A DNA stretch of 64,000 bases. It comes from Streptomyces achromogenes. GTDB taxonomy: Bacteria > Actinomycetota > Actinomycetes > Streptomycetales > Streptomycetaceae. Positions 1 to 9,001 of this stretch are shown here, piece after piece. The stretch's first letter is position 1, and every line of letters starts with the position of its first letter. Location of the stretch: positions 186,001 through 250,000 of the forward strand of contig NZ_JAUSYH010000001.1 in the NCBI RefSeq assembly GCF_030816715.1, in the 5' to 3' direction. The notes below the pieces were generated by a model that saw only the letters and a list, made by a program, of their open reading frames with translations, did no database searches and was not told where the DNA came from. Made by a program: the position numbers and the translations under genes.

Positions 1-73
1 GGCACCGGGAACGGAGCACGATTCCTGAAATGCTCGCGGACACGGACGCGGTCGTGGACGGTCGACGTACGCG

Positions 74-1213
74 TCAGCTGCCCCGAAGACCGACCGCCAG
101 CGTCAGTTCAAGGACCCGGTGCGGCGTTGCGAGATCCGGAAAGAGCTCCCGCAGCTGCGACATCCGGTACCGGACCGTCTGGGGATGGACGAACAACGCC
201 GCCGCCACCTCGTCCCTCCTGCCCTGGTGCAGCAGCCACGCCCGCAATGTCTCCTCCAGCCGCCCTGCGGTGGCTGCGGGCAGGGTCCGCAACGGTGCGA
301 GGGCTCGGGCACGCAGGTCTGCGAACGCGTCCACGTCGGCGCTCAGCACCAGCTCGGGCAGGTGATCCTCGGTGTCGCGAATGTCGGAGGAGAGGGCGCG
401 CGCGCGTACGGCCCGTGCGTACGAGGCGGACGCACGGGTCCACGGCCGGGCCGGGCCGACCACGGCGGTGCGGTCGGTCAGCTGCCGCAGGAGATGTGAT
501 CGGTCGGCGTCGGGGACGAGCAGCACCCCGGTGGCATCCGGCAGATCGTCGAGGACGAGGGTGCTCGGGTCGAGCGCGCGGTAGGCGGGCCGGGCCTGGG
601 CGGCGGGCAGCAGGACCGCGGTCAGTGAAACCGGAGGCTGCCACCCGGCCCGTTGAACAGAGGCCAGCAGCACGTCCGGGCTCGCGCCGGCGAGGAGGTC
701 GCGGGCCAGGTGTTCCAGGTGGCGCTCGTGGTCTCTGCCCCGCGCGGCCAGTTCGTCGGCGTGGCCCGCGGCGCTCGCGGCGGAGAGCTCGTCGATGTAG
801 GCGAAGGTCAGCTCGGCGAACTTGGCGACCTCGGCGGCGGGCAGACCTGCGGGTACGGCACCCGCTGCCAGGCATCGCCAGGCCACGCGGGCGCCGACGC
901 GGTAGGCGCTGAGCAGGGCGTCCATCGAACGGCCGTCGCGCACCTCGCCGCGGCCCAGCTCGTAGGCCGCGTCACCGGCGTCGCCGCCTGTGGCGTTCCC
1001 GCTCGCGACGTCCAGGTAGTGCCCCAGGGCGGTGCGCACGGCTCGGCGGATGGTGGCGCCCATGTGGCCCGACAGGGCGTTGGCGTAGGGAGGGACCTCG
1101 TCGATGATCGCCTGGACGACCTCGTCGGCCGTGGTCCTCAGCGCGGCCCGGAGTGCGGTGACCGTCGTCTCATCCAGGGCCAGTTCGCTGGCCCTCCGGA
1201 TTACATGGCTCAT
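74..1213 (-). CDS. PucR/CdaR-type helix-turn-helix transcriptional regulator
   Basis: A 379-residue one-component regulator. The last 60 residues form the PucR C-terminal HTH: a leucine-rich helix, then DEVAAALFVHPQTVRYRM, the recognition-helix signature of this family. The middle part (about residues 165-290) fits the GGDEF-like domain of CdaR/PucR proteins and the N-terminus is helical. It is divergent from a reductase/desaturase pair starting at 1300, so it probably controls that operon; the 86-bp gap contains a small inverted repeat. The start is the ATG at 1213 (MSHVIRRASE). The signal it senses cannot be told from sequence; in related loci it could be a fatty acid or lipid, which is inference. 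Confidence 0.85.
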   Translation of the reverse strand: MSHVIRRASELALDETTVTALRAALRTTADEVVQAIIDEVPPYANALSGHMGATIRRAVRTALGHYLDVASGNATGGDAGDAAYELGRGEVRDGRSMDALLSAYRVGARVAWRCLAAGAVPAGLPAAEVAKFAELTFAYIDELSAASAAGHADELAARGRDHERHLEHLARDLLAGASPDVLLASVQRAGWQPPVSLTAVLLPAAQARPAYRALDPSTLVLDDLPDATGVLLVPDADRSHLLRQLTDRTAVVGPARPWTRASASYARAVRARALSSDIRDTEDHLPELVLSADVDAFADLRARALAPLRTLPAATAGRLEETLRAWLLHQGRRDEVAAALFVHPQTVRYRMSQLRELFPDLATPHRVLELTLAVGLRGS

Positions 1214-1252
1214 GTTTTGTTCCCTGCGAACAATTCTGCCGACCAGATTTAC

Positions 1253-1268
1253 GTCCTGCGGTCAGGAC
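1253..1268. promoter_or_regulatory. Inverted repeat in PucR/desaturase divergent promoter
   Basis: GTCCTG and CAGGAC form perfect 6-bp arms around a 4-base spacer, between the divergent starts at 1213 and 1300. The position suits an operator for the PucR-type regulator. The arms are short, so chance is possible. Confidence 0.35.
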
Positions 1269-1299
1269 TTTACGCCTTGAGGCACAGCAAGCTGGAGTC

Positions 1300-2361
1300 A
1301 TGACGAGTACAGCCCTCCGCGGCAGGGCGTGGAAACTGCTGGAGATGGTCACGACGCCGCTGCTGCCGTCGGACTACCTCGACCTGGTCAGCCCGCTGCG
1401 TGCGGGCGCCGACCTGCGTGGGCGCATCGAGGCCGTGCACCCCGAGACGGGTGACGCCGCGACCATCGTGATCAGGCCGGGACGGGGCTGGCGCGGCCAC
1501 ACAGCCGGCCAGTACGTGCGGATCGGGGTCGACGTCGACGGGGTGCGCCTGTGGCGCGCCTACTCCATCACCTCGCCGACGGACCGCCGGGACGGCCGCG
1601 TCACGATCACCGTCAAGGCGATCCCGGACGGCAAGGTCAGCAACCACCTGGTCCGCAGGGCGCGACCAGGCACGCTGATCCAGCTCGACCAGGCGACCGG
1701 TGACTTCGTGCTGCCTGAGGTCAAGCCCGCCAAGGTGCTCTACCTGACGGCCGGCAGCGGCATCACACCGGTGATGGGCATGCTGCGCGACACCGAGTTC
1801 GACGACGTCGTCATGGTCCACTCCGCGCCACAGCCGCAGGACGTGATCTTCCGCAACGATCTGCACGACCTGGTCGCGGACGGGAAGCTGCGTCTCATCG
1901 AGCTGCACACCGACACGGACGGCATGCTCGACATCGCCCGTCTCGACGAACTCGTGCCCGACTGGGCCGAGCGCGAGACCTGGGCCTGCGGACCCGCGGG
2001 CCTGCTCGACGCCGCCGAGAAGCACTGGGCCGAGCACGGCGTCCCGGAGCGCCTGCACACCGAACGCTTCCGCCCCGGCGTCGTCGTCACCGAGGACGGT
2101 GGCGGTGGCGAGGTCACGTTCAGCACCACCGGCACGACCGTCGACGCGGACGGCGCCACGCCGTTGCTGGACGTCGGCGAGAAAGCCGGCGTGCTCATGC
2201 CGTCCGGGTGCCGCATGGGCATCTGCTTCGGCTGCGTCACGCCGCTCAAGGCGGGCGCCGTCCGCGACCTGCGCACCGGCGAGATCACCGAGGCCGAGCC
2301 GGGCGTCCTCATCCAGACCTGCGTGTCCGCCGCGGCGGGCCCCTGCGACATCGAACGGTAG
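1300..2361 (+). CDS. Ferredoxin-NAD(P)H reductase with C-terminal 2Fe-2S domain (desaturase electron donor)
   Basis: 353 residues. Domains in order: FAD-binding barrel (about 45-145, with RAYSITSP as the flavin motif), NAD(P)-binding domain (about 150-250, with YLTAGSGITPVMGML), and a plant-type 2Fe-2S ferredoxin domain. The cluster ligands are visible as Cys304, Cys309, Cys312 and Cys341 (C-x4-C-x2-C-x28-C). This is the layout of the reductases that feed electrons to membrane acyl-CoA desaturases, such as mycobacterial Rv3230c with DesA3. The next gene, 7 bases downstream, is such a desaturase, so the two form an operon and probably a functional pair. Start ATG follows GGAG at close spacing. 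Confidence 0.9.
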   Translation: MTSTALRGRAWKLLEMVTTPLLPSDYLDLVSPLRAGADLRGRIEAVHPETGDAATIVIRPGRGWRGHTAGQYVRIGVDVDGVRLWRAYSITSPTDRRDGRVTITVKAIPDGKVSNHLVRRARPGTLIQLDQATGDFVLPEVKPAKVLYLTAGSGITPVMGMLRDTEFDDVVMVHSAPQPQDVIFRNDLHDLVADGKLRLIELHTDTDGMLDIARLDELVPDWAERETWACGPAGLLDAAEKHWAEHGVPERLHTERFRPGVVVTEDGGGGEVTFSTTGTTVDADGATPLLDVGEKAGVLMPSGCRMGICFGCVTPLKAGAVRDLRTGEITEAEPGVLIQTCVSAAAGPCDIER

Positions 2362-2368
2362 GACCACC

Positions 2369-3487
2369 TTGACCGCCATCGACCCCACCGCCCACCTGAC
2401 CGCGGAGCAGATCGAGGAGCTCGGCCGCGAGCTGGACGCGATCCGCGACGAGGTGATCGCCGACCGTGGCGAGAAGGACGCCGCCTACATCCGCAAGGTC
2501 ATCTCGGCGCAGCGCAAGCTCGAGCTGGTCAGCCGGGGTGTGCTGCTGTTCTCGATCTTCCCGCCCGCGTGGCTGATCGGCACCGCCGGTCTGTCCGTGG
2601 CGAAGATCATGGACAACATGGAGATCGGCCACAACATCCTGCACGGCCAGTGGGACTGGATGCGGGACCCGAAGATCCACTCCACCACCTGGGAATGGGA
2701 TCACGTCTCGCCGGCGGACCAGTGGAAGCACTCGCACAACGAGCTGCACCACACGTACACCAACGTGATCGGCAAGGACAACGACCTCGGCTACGGCATC
2801 ATGCGCGTCGACGAGGACCAGAAGTGGCACCCGTTCCACCTCGGCCAGCCGCTGTGGAACTTCATCAACGCCTGCTTCTTCGAGTACGGCATCGCAGCGT
2901 ACGACCTGGAGCTCGGCAAGAACCTGCACAAGCGCCGCCGCAAGAACCCGGAGTTCCGCGCGCGGGCCAAGGCCGTGGGCCGCAAGATCCGCAAGCAGGT
3001 GCTCAAGGACTACGTGATCCACCCGCTGCTGTCGGGCCCGTCGTTCCTCACCACGCTCGCCGCCACGTTCACGGCGAACCTGGTCCGCAACGTCTGGTCC
3101 CACTCGGTGATCATGTGCGGGCACTTCCCCGAGGGAGTGCAGGTCTTCGAGCGCCGGTCGATCAAGGGCGAGACGCGCGGCCAGTGGTACCTGCGCCAGA
3201 TGATGGGCTCGGCGAACATCAGCGGCAGCAAGGCCATGCACTTCATGACCGGCAACCTGTCGCACCAGATCGAGCACCACCTGTTCCCGGACCTGCCGAG
3301 CAACCGGTACGCCGAGGTCGCGGTGAAGGTGCGCGCGTTGTTCGAGAAGTACGAGCTGGAGTACGTCAGCGGGCCGCTGCCCAAGCAGGTGTTCTCCGCG
3401 TGGCACAAGGTCTTCCGGCTCTCGCTGCCGAACAAGAAGCCCAAGGTCAAGACGCCTGTCCGCGAGCAGGAGCTCATCGCGGCCTGA
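2369..3487 (+). CDS. Membrane fatty acid (acyl-CoA) desaturase
   Basis: 372 residues from a TTG start preceded by AGGA with 5-base spacing; the frame remains open upstream, but the homologous part begins here. Three histidine boxes of integral-membrane di-iron desaturases are present: HNILHGQ near residue 88, HSHNELHH near 121 and HQIEHH near 299. These ligate the diiron centre that inserts a cis double bond into an acyl chain. Hydrophobic segments flank the boxes (ISSUE-free helices near 55-75 and 185-215). The reductase immediately upstream is the likely electron donor. Regiospecificity (for example delta-9) cannot be read from the sequence. No obvious fusion or truncation. Confidence 0.9.
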   Translation: MTAIDPTAHLTAEQIEELGRELDAIRDEVIADRGEKDAAYIRKVISAQRKLELVSRGVLLFSIFPPAWLIGTAGLSVAKIMDNMEIGHNILHGQWDWMRDPKIHSTTWEWDHVSPADQWKHSHNELHHTYTNVIGKDNDLGYGIMRVDEDQKWHPFHLGQPLWNFINACFFEYGIAAYDLELGKNLHKRRRKNPEFRARAKAVGRKIRKQVLKDYVIHPLLSGPSFLTTLAATFTANLVRNVWSHSVIMCGHFPEGVQVFERRSIKGETRGQWYLRQMMGSANISGSKAMHFMTGNLSHQIEHHLFPDLPSNRYAEVAVKVRALFEKYELEYVSGPLPKQVFSAWHKVFRLSLPNKKPKVKTPVREQELIAA

Positions 3488-3513
3488 TCCCGTTACGGGG
3501 TCGGGTCGGCCGT

Positions 3514-3529
3514 CCGGCGGCGCCGCCGG
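3514..3529. terminator. GC-rich palindrome between convergent genes
   Basis: A perfect 16-bp palindrome (CCGGCGGCGCCGCCGG) sits between the convergent ends of the desaturase (3487) and the ABC ATPase (3726). It has no loop and no T-tract, so a terminator role is only plausible. The rest of the 238-bp gap shows nothing else. Confidence 0.3.
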
Positions 3530-3725
3530 GTGCGGTTCCGCGTCGGCGAACGCGGCGAGGATGCCGTCCTCGGCACCGCGGAACGCGCCTTCTCCACCCT
3601 CCTCGCGAAACCCGGGGAGACTCCGGCCAGGCCCAACGCGTAGTCGGCACGGCCCCCGACGTCCGAACTCGGCTCGCGCCGCGGTGACGCGGGCTGCGTT
3701 GTCCCGGGGTCCGCGACACCTCGGT

Positions 3726-5288
3726 TCAGGGCGTCGTCGCAGGCGCTTGCCTGCCGAGCAACTGGCGCGTCGCCGCATGCCGCGGTGCGGCGAAGACCTC
3801 GGCGGTGGAGCCGGACTCCGCGACCCGTCCGGCCTCCAGCACGGTGACGGTGTCCGTGCGGTCGGCGACGAGGGGCAGGTCGTGGCTGATGAGGACGAGG
3901 GCCGTTCCGTGCCGCTCGCGCAGGCCGGCCAGCAGGTCCATGATCGACTCAGCGGTGCCGGGATCCAGCGCGGACGTGATCTCGTCGCAGATCAGGACGT
4001 CGGGTTCGGCAGCCAGGGCCCGGGCGATGGCGACCCGCTGGCGCTGTCCACCGGACAGTTCGTGCGGGTAGCGGCCGACGAATTCGGGCGGCAGACCTAC
4101 CTGTTCGAGAAGGTCTGCCACCCGCTCGGGAATGTCGCGCGGTGCCTGGCGACGGTGCAGGCGCATCGGCCGGCCGATCGCGGCCCCGATCCTGCGGCTC
4201 GGGTTGAGCGCGCCGAGCGGGTTCTGCGTCACGAGTTGGATCCGGCGCCGCTGTTCCCGGTCACGACCGCGCAAGCCACTGCCGAGCGGGGTGCCGTCGA
4301 GGAGGATCGTGCCGCCGGTCACCGCCTGCAGTCCGACGATCGCGCGGACGAGGGTGGTCTTTCCGGAGCCCGAGACACCGACGATGCCCGCCGCGGCACC
4401 CGGCGCGACACTCAGGCTGACCCCGTCGACCGACACGGCGCCGGTGCCGCGCCGGCCGAAGGTCACCTGGATGTCGCGCGCCTCCAGTACGGGTTCGGCC
4501 GTGCGGTGGGGGGCCTCGGCCGTGCTCGGTGCGCGGGTGGCGGAGCGCTTCCCGTTCCGCGGGCCCGCGGAGGGAAGGGGGGATCCGAGCTCTACGACGT
4601 CGTCCGCGATCCGTTCGACGAGGTGGTGGTCGTGACAGGCCAGGCCGATGGCCAGTTGGTGTTCCCGGGCGAGGTGGCGGAGCACATCGCCCATCTCGTC
4701 GCGGAGTTGCGGGTGCAGTCCGGCGGTCGGCTCGTCGAGGAGGAGCACGCGGGGTCGGCGGGCCAGAGCCCGGGCCAGGGCGACGCGGCGCTGCTGTCCG
4801 CCGGAGAGGGCCGTGGGCCGCCGTGCGGCGAGCCGGCCGTCGTCGGGAAGGTGGACCTCGGCGAGGAGGCTTGCCACCGCCTGGCTGCTGCGGTCGGGTG
4901 AGAGTTCGGCGACGAGGTCACGGACCCGCATCCGGGGGTTGAGGCCGGAGCCGGGATCCTGGCCCACGTAGGCGAGGTGGTGGCGGCGCAGAGCGCGCAA
5001 CTCCCGTTCGGGGAGCGCGAACACGTCGTGGCCCAGGACCTCGACGCGACCGGTGACGCGTGTGGTTCCTGGCGGAAGGAGTGCGGTGACCGCACGCAGC
5101 AGGGTGGTCTTCCCGGTGCCGGAGGGTCCGGTCAGGGCGACGAGCTGCCCGGGGCGCAGGGTGAGGGACGCACCGTGGAGCATCGGACGGCCGTCGGGTG
5201 CGGCCACAGTGAGGTCGGTGACCCTCACCGCGGCGATGGCGGTGTCGGGTGCGGGGGTTTCGGGGTTCCGGTCGGTGGTGTGGGTCAC
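3726..5288 (-). CDS. ABC transporter ATPase, two fused nucleotide-binding domains (DppD-DppF type)
   Basis: 520 residues from a GTG at 5288 that overlaps the permease stop by four bases (GTGA). Two complete ATPase domains are visible: the first with Walker A GPSGTGKTTLLRA, signature LSGGQQRRVALARA and Walker B LLLDEPTAGLH; the second with GVSGSGKTTLVRA, LSGGQRQRVAIARA and LICDEITSALD. The fusion matches peptide/nickel-family importers, where one chain energises two permeases. It is the last gene of an importer operon under the iron boxes upstream of the lipoprotein gene, which suggests import of a metal-chelator complex rather than nutritional peptides; this is inference from context. Confidence 0.9.
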   Translation of the reverse strand: MTHTTDRNPETPAPDTAIAAVRVTDLTVAAPDGRPMLHGASLTLRPGQLVALTGPSGTGKTTLLRAVTALLPPGTTRVTGRVEVLGHDVFALPERELRALRRHHLAYVGQDPGSGLNPRMRVRDLVAELSPDRSSQAVASLLAEVHLPDDGRLAARRPTALSGGQQRRVALARALARRPRVLLLDEPTAGLHPQLRDEMGDVLRHLAREHQLAIGLACHDHHLVERIADDVVELGSPLPSAGPRNGKRSATRAPSTAEAPHRTAEPVLEARDIQVTFGRRGTGAVSVDGVSLSVAPGAAAGIVGVSGSGKTTLVRAIVGLQAVTGGTILLDGTPLGSGLRGRDREQRRRIQLVTQNPLGALNPSRRIGAAIGRPMRLHRRQAPRDIPERVADLLEQVGLPPEFVGRYPHELSGGQRQRVAIARALAAEPDVLICDEITSALDPGTAESIMDLLAGLRERHGTALVLISHDLPLVADRTDTVTVLEAGRVAESGSTAEVFAAPRHAATRQLLGRQAPATTP

Positions 5289-6211
5289 CGTACGGTCACC
5301 GCCTTCCGGCCGGTCTGGGGGGCGAGGGCGCCCGCCGCGAGGTTGACGCTCAGGGCGAGCAGGCCGATGACGGCGCTGGGAGCGACCACGGCCCATGGGT
5401 TGAGCAGGAGGCCGGGTGAGTTCTCGCGAATCATCAAGGCCCAGTCCGCGGCAGGCGGTTGCGGTCCCACCTGGAGGAATCCGGCGGTGGAGACGACGTA
5501 CACGGCCTCGACGAACCGCAGTCCGAACAGGGCGAGCAGTGTGGCGCGCAGGTTCGGCAGGATCTCGCGCACGACGAGGACCCACAGCCGCTCGCCGCCC
5601 GCTGCGGCGGACTCGACGTAGCCGGCGCCGGCCACCGGCGCCGCCGCGTTCGCCGCGAGGCGGACCGCGTACGGGACGCCCAGCACGACCGCGGCCAGGA
5701 CGACCGCGAACCGTCCGCCTTCCGGCCAGGACAGCGCGACGAGCATGATGCCGAGCACGGCCGGCAGCAGGATCAGCACGTCGGCGACGCGCTCCACGAC
5801 TTTGCCGACCTTCGGGCGCAGGGCCGCGACGGCACCGAGCACGGCGGCGGCACCGGTCACGACGACGGCGATCAGCAGGGCGGACAGGACGAGTTGGCCT
5901 CCACCGGCCAGCAGTCTGCTCCACACGTCCCGGCCGAGTTGGTCGCCGCCGAGCGGTGCGCCGGCGCCGGGTTCGGCGAAGGGCGCGGTGACCGGGTCGG
6001 TCACCGAGTGCGGGGCGAGCCAGGGACCGGCCAGGGCGAGGCAGACCAGCAGCAGGGCCGGCAGGCTGTGCAGCAGGATGACGCCGATCCGGGCACGCGG
6101 GGGCGCCGCGGCAACCATGGCTGTCGCGCGCTCGTGCGAGGTGTCCCCGACCGGCGGTTCCAGACCCGCGGTGTCCTTGTTCCGCGCCGGTTCCCCGGCG
6201 GGCGGGGTCAT
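5285..6211 (-). CDS. ABC transporter permease (DppC-type)
   Basis: 308 residues. A cytoplasmic N-terminus is followed by about six membrane segments, the first around residues 45-65 (IGVILLHSLPALLLVCLALAG). The loop between segments carries the permease-ATPase coupling motif typical of peptide-family permeases (ESAAAGGERLWVLVVREILPN). It overlaps the neighbouring permease by ATGA and the downstream ATPase by GTGA, so translation is coupled. DppC-like N-terminal extension (PHSVTDPVTAPFAEPGAGAP) is present. Confidence 0.88.
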   Translation of the reverse strand: MTPPAGEPARNKDTAGLEPPVGDTSHERATAMVAAAPPRARIGVILLHSLPALLLVCLALAGPWLAPHSVTDPVTAPFAEPGAGAPLGGDQLGRDVWSRLLAGGGQLVLSALLIAVVVTGAAAVLGAVAALRPKVGKVVERVADVLILLPAVLGIMLVALSWPEGGRFAVVLAAVVLGVPYAVRLAANAAAPVAGAGYVESAAAGGERLWVLVVREILPNLRATLLALFGLRFVEAVYVVSTAGFLQVGPQPPAADWALMIRENSPGLLLNPWAVVAPSAVIGLLALSVNLAAGALAPQTGRKAVTVR

Positions 6212-7212
6212 CGGCGCTCTCCCGTCACGGCGTCCCGGGTCAGGTCCGCCAACAGCAGCACACAGCTGATGACCGCGCCGGCGAGAGCCGTGACGCCGGC
6301 GATCACCGGGGTGTCACGGTCGGCGACGGCGGACGCCAGCACGGCGCCCACGCCCGGGTAGTTGAAGATGGTCTCCACCACGACGGCGCCGCCCAGCAGC
6401 ACCCCGGAGGACGTGGCGAGGCCGGTCGCGATGGTCGGCATGGCACCTGGCAGGACGTGCCGGGTGAGGACGCGCAGGGGTGACAGGCCGTCCAGGACCG
6501 CGGTCTCCACGTGCGGTGCGCGGGCCTCGTCGGCGAGAGCGGCGCGCACGATGCGGGTGTTCCAGCCGGTCTGCGGCACGGTCAGGGCCAGGACCGGCAG
6601 GACCAGCATGGTCCAGGAGGAAGGGGTTCCGTCCGCGCCGGTGAGGGTGACGGCGGGCAGCCAGCCGGTCCACAGGGCCAGGACGAGGACGAGGGCGACG
6701 GCGACCACGAACTCGGGGACGGCGAAGACCGCCGTGGACGCTGCCGTGACGGTCCGGTCCAGTCGCCGGCCGGGTCGCAGCGCCGCCCAGCTGCCGAGAG
6801 CGAGCGAGAGGACGGCGGTGAGCAGCAGAGCCGTTGCGCCGAGCAGCAGGGTGTTGGGGAACGCGGTGGAGATCAGGTCGGTGACGCGTTCGCCGTGTGC
6901 GGAGGTGCCGAGGTTGCCGGTCGGCAGGCCGGACATCCAGTCCCAGAAGCGTTCCAGGACCGGCTTGTCGAGGCCGAGCAGCGCGCGCCGCTGTGCCAGG
7001 TCGGCCGCGCTCTCGCCGCGTTCGGAGGTGGCGTGGGCCGCGTCCCCGGGCAGCAGTTCGACGCCGATGAAGACGAGCGCGAGGAGGGTGAAGAGCAGGG
7101 CGGTCCTGTTCACGAGCACCACGCCGACCCGGCGGAGCACGGCGGGGACGGCGTGGCGTGCCGACCGGCCCCGCTCCGCCGTGGGATCGGGGCCGGCCGG
7201 TGCGGTGGTCAT
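6208..7212 (-). CDS. ABC transporter permease (DppB-type)
   Basis: 334 residues from the ATG at 7212 (MTTAPAGPDP); the frame is open further upstream but that part is low-complexity Arg/Pro and overlaps the lipoprotein gene. The N-terminal signature of DppB permeases is present: a first membrane segment, then ELLPGDAAHA and the RRALLGLDKPVLERFWDWM stretch. Further membrane segments follow to the C-terminus, with the conserved loop ETAVLDGLSPLRVLTRHVLP. It follows the lipoprotein stop by five bases. Confidence 0.88.
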   Translation of the reverse strand: MTTAPAGPDPTAERGRSARHAVPAVLRRVGVVLVNRTALLFTLLALVFIGVELLPGDAAHATSERGESAADLAQRRALLGLDKPVLERFWDWMSGLPTGNLGTSAHGERVTDLISTAFPNTLLLGATALLLTAVLSLALGSWAALRPGRRLDRTVTAASTAVFAVPEFVVAVALVLVLALWTGWLPAVTLTGADGTPSSWTMLVLPVLALTVPQTGWNTRIVRAALADEARAPHVETAVLDGLSPLRVLTRHVLPGAMPTIATGLATSSGVLLGGAVVVETIFNYPGVGAVLASAVADRDTPVIAGVTALAGAVISCVLLLADLTRDAVTGERR

Positions 7213-7217
7213 GGAGG

Positions 7218-8771
7218 TCAACTCGCCAGCCATGTCTTCTCGAGCTGGACCCGGCCGTAGCCGGGCAGGGTGGGCAGTCCGTGGACGGCGGGCCTGGCGA
7301 GGTCGATGCCGTCGGCCATGCCCCACAGGAGATAGCCGGAGCTGTCGTACTCGATTTTCTGCAACTGCTGCAGGAACTTGATGCGTTCGGCTGCGTCTGC
7401 GGTCCCGATGGCTTTCTGGTAGGCGGCGTCGAACTCGGTGGACTTCCAGCCGGCTTCGTTGGTGGCGCTGCCGGAGACCATGGTCTTGCTGGCGAAGAAC
7501 ACGACGGAGTCGTTGGTGCCCCAGTAGGTGCTGTAGAGGTCGCCCTTGAGCCAGGTCTTGTCCCAGAAGGTCGCCGACTCCTGCTTGACGACCTTGACCT
7601 TGACGCCGGCCTCGCGGACTTGGGTGGCGAAGAGGGTGGCGGCCTCGGCCAGGCCCGAGATGTCCTCGGTGGTGAACAGTTCGTAGGTCCTGGAGGTGTC
7701 GAAGCCGACCTCGCCGAGCAGTTGTCTCGCCTTCGCCAGGTCACGGGTGCGTTGAGGAAGGCTCTTGGCGTAGGCGGGATCGCCGGTGCCGAGGACGTCG
7801 TTGGCGACGCTGCCGTAGCCGGACAGGACCTGGTCGACCATGGCCTTGCGGTCGACGGCCAGGCGCAGCGCCTCGCGGACCTTGGGGTCGGCGAAGGGGC
7901 CGTCGGCGGTGCGCATGACGATGGGCATCGCCATGTCGTTGGGGCGGCGGACGGTCTGGATGTCGCTGCGGCCCTTGGCGGTCCGGGCGGCCACGGCGCC
8001 GACGTTCGAGGCTAGGTCGATCTGGCCGGCGAGCAGGGCGTTGGCGAGAGCCTGCGGGTTCTCGAAGATCTTGACTTCGATGGCGTCGAGGTACACGTTC
8101 CCGCCGTACCAGCCGTCGTTGCGGACCAGCCGGGCGTTTCCGCCGCGGAACCAGTCGAGCTTGAACGGGCCGGTGCCCGGGGCCTTCGCCATGTCCTTGT
8201 CGGTGGTGCCGTCGGGGACGACGAAGGTCGTCAGGCGGGTGAGCAGGGGCAGTTCGGCGTTGGCGTAGTCGGAGACGAGGACGACGGTGTCGTCACCGTC
8301 GGCGGTGATGTTCTTGGCCTGGATGCCGGGCAGCCGTGAGGCGCCGGCCGGGGTGCCTCGCAGACGACGCAGCGAGTAGACGACATCGGCGGCGGTGAGG
8401 GCCGAACCGTCGTGGAACTTCGCGCCCTTGGCGAGCTTGAAGCGCCACGTCCTGAGGTCCGCGGAGGGCGTCCAGCTCGCGGCGAGCCGCGGTTCGGTGT
8501 TGGGCTTGTCGCCGGGGACGGTGAGGGTGTCGTAGATCAGGCTCAGGATGAGGTAGTCGCTCTCGTTGGCCTGACTGCCGTGCGGGTCGCGGGTGATGGC
8601 CGCGGCCCGGCCCAGGGCCCCGACCCGCAGGGTGCCGCCGCGCCGGGGGGTGGCCGTGCCGCCGGAGGCCGACCCGGCGGGCTCGGCGTCAGTGCCGCCA
8701 CAGGCGGTGAGGAGGGTCGTGGCGGCGAACGCGCCACCGGCCCACATCAGTTGGCGTCTCGTCAGGTCCAC
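7218..8771 (-). CDS. Extracellular solute-binding lipoprotein, peptide/nickel family (SBP_bac_5)
   Basis: 517 residues. The N-terminus is a lipoprotein signal peptide: TRRQ, a hydrophobic core, then the lipobox LTAC with lipidated Cys24; the double arginine also resembles a Tat signal. The mature part has family-5 binding-protein motifs such as the domain around FKLAKGAKFHDGSALTAADV and GTGPFKLDWFRGG. It is first in the importer operon (binding protein, two permeases, fused ATPase). Upstream lies an iron box, so it should be made under iron starvation. The ligand is unknown; most ferric-siderophore importers use a different (FecB/FecCD) family, so use of a peptide-type importer here is notable. 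Confidence 0.9.
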   Translation of the reverse strand: MDLTRRQLMWAGGAFAATTLLTACGGTDAEPAGSASGGTATPRRGGTLRVGALGRAAAITRDPHGSQANESDYLILSLIYDTLTVPGDKPNTEPRLAASWTPSADLRTWRFKLAKGAKFHDGSALTAADVVYSLRRLRGTPAGASRLPGIQAKNITADGDDTVVLVSDYANAELPLLTRLTTFVVPDGTTDKDMAKAPGTGPFKLDWFRGGNARLVRNDGWYGGNVYLDAIEVKIFENPQALANALLAGQIDLASNVGAVAARTAKGRSDIQTVRRPNDMAMPIVMRTADGPFADPKVREALRLAVDRKAMVDQVLSGYGSVANDVLGTGDPAYAKSLPQRTRDLAKARQLLGEVGFDTSRTYELFTTEDISGLAEAATLFATQVREAGVKVKVVKQESATFWDKTWLKGDLYSTYWGTNDSVVFFASKTMVSGSATNEAGWKSTEFDAAYQKAIGTADAAERIKFLQQLQKIEYDSSGYLLWGMADGIDLARPAVHGLPTLPGYGRVQLEKTWLAS

Positions 8772-8803
8772 TTCGTCCTCGATTTCACAGGCGGTTCACT
8801 TAC

Positions 8804-8822
8804 TTAGGTTTGCCTATCCTAT
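8804..8822. promoter_or_regulatory. Iron box 1 (DmdR/DtxR-type operator), lipoprotein side
   Basis: TTAGGTTTGCCTATCCTAT matches the actinobacterial iron-box consensus TTAGGTTAGGCTAACCTAA at 15 of 19 positions by eye. It lies 33 bp upstream of the lipoprotein start, a usual place for repression of the importer operon by an iron-loaded DtxR-family repressor. Confidence 0.75.
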
Positions 8823-8867
8823 TGCGACGTCAGAACGCAAGGACACGTCCTGGTGACCTAGATCAAC

Positions 8868-8886
8868 TTAGGGCACCCTTGCCTAA
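8868..8886. promoter_or_regulatory. Iron box 2 (DmdR/DtxR-type operator), biosynthetic side
   Basis: TTAGGGCACCCTTGCCTAA matches the same consensus at 13 of 19 positions, with both 5-bp ends intact (TTAGG and CCTAA). It lies 116 bp upstream of the oxygenase gene and probably controls the rightward operon. The pair of boxes in one divergent promoter implies joint control of uptake and biosynthesis. Confidence 0.65.
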
Positions 8887-9001
8887 TTTCTGTGAACTGG
8901 CTAAGTTTCCGTTCGGTTACCGCTCCACGACGCTCGGTACGGACCACAGGTCCGACGACCGATCCCGCACCCCCCACCGCACCGGAACGGACGGTTCACC
9001 C

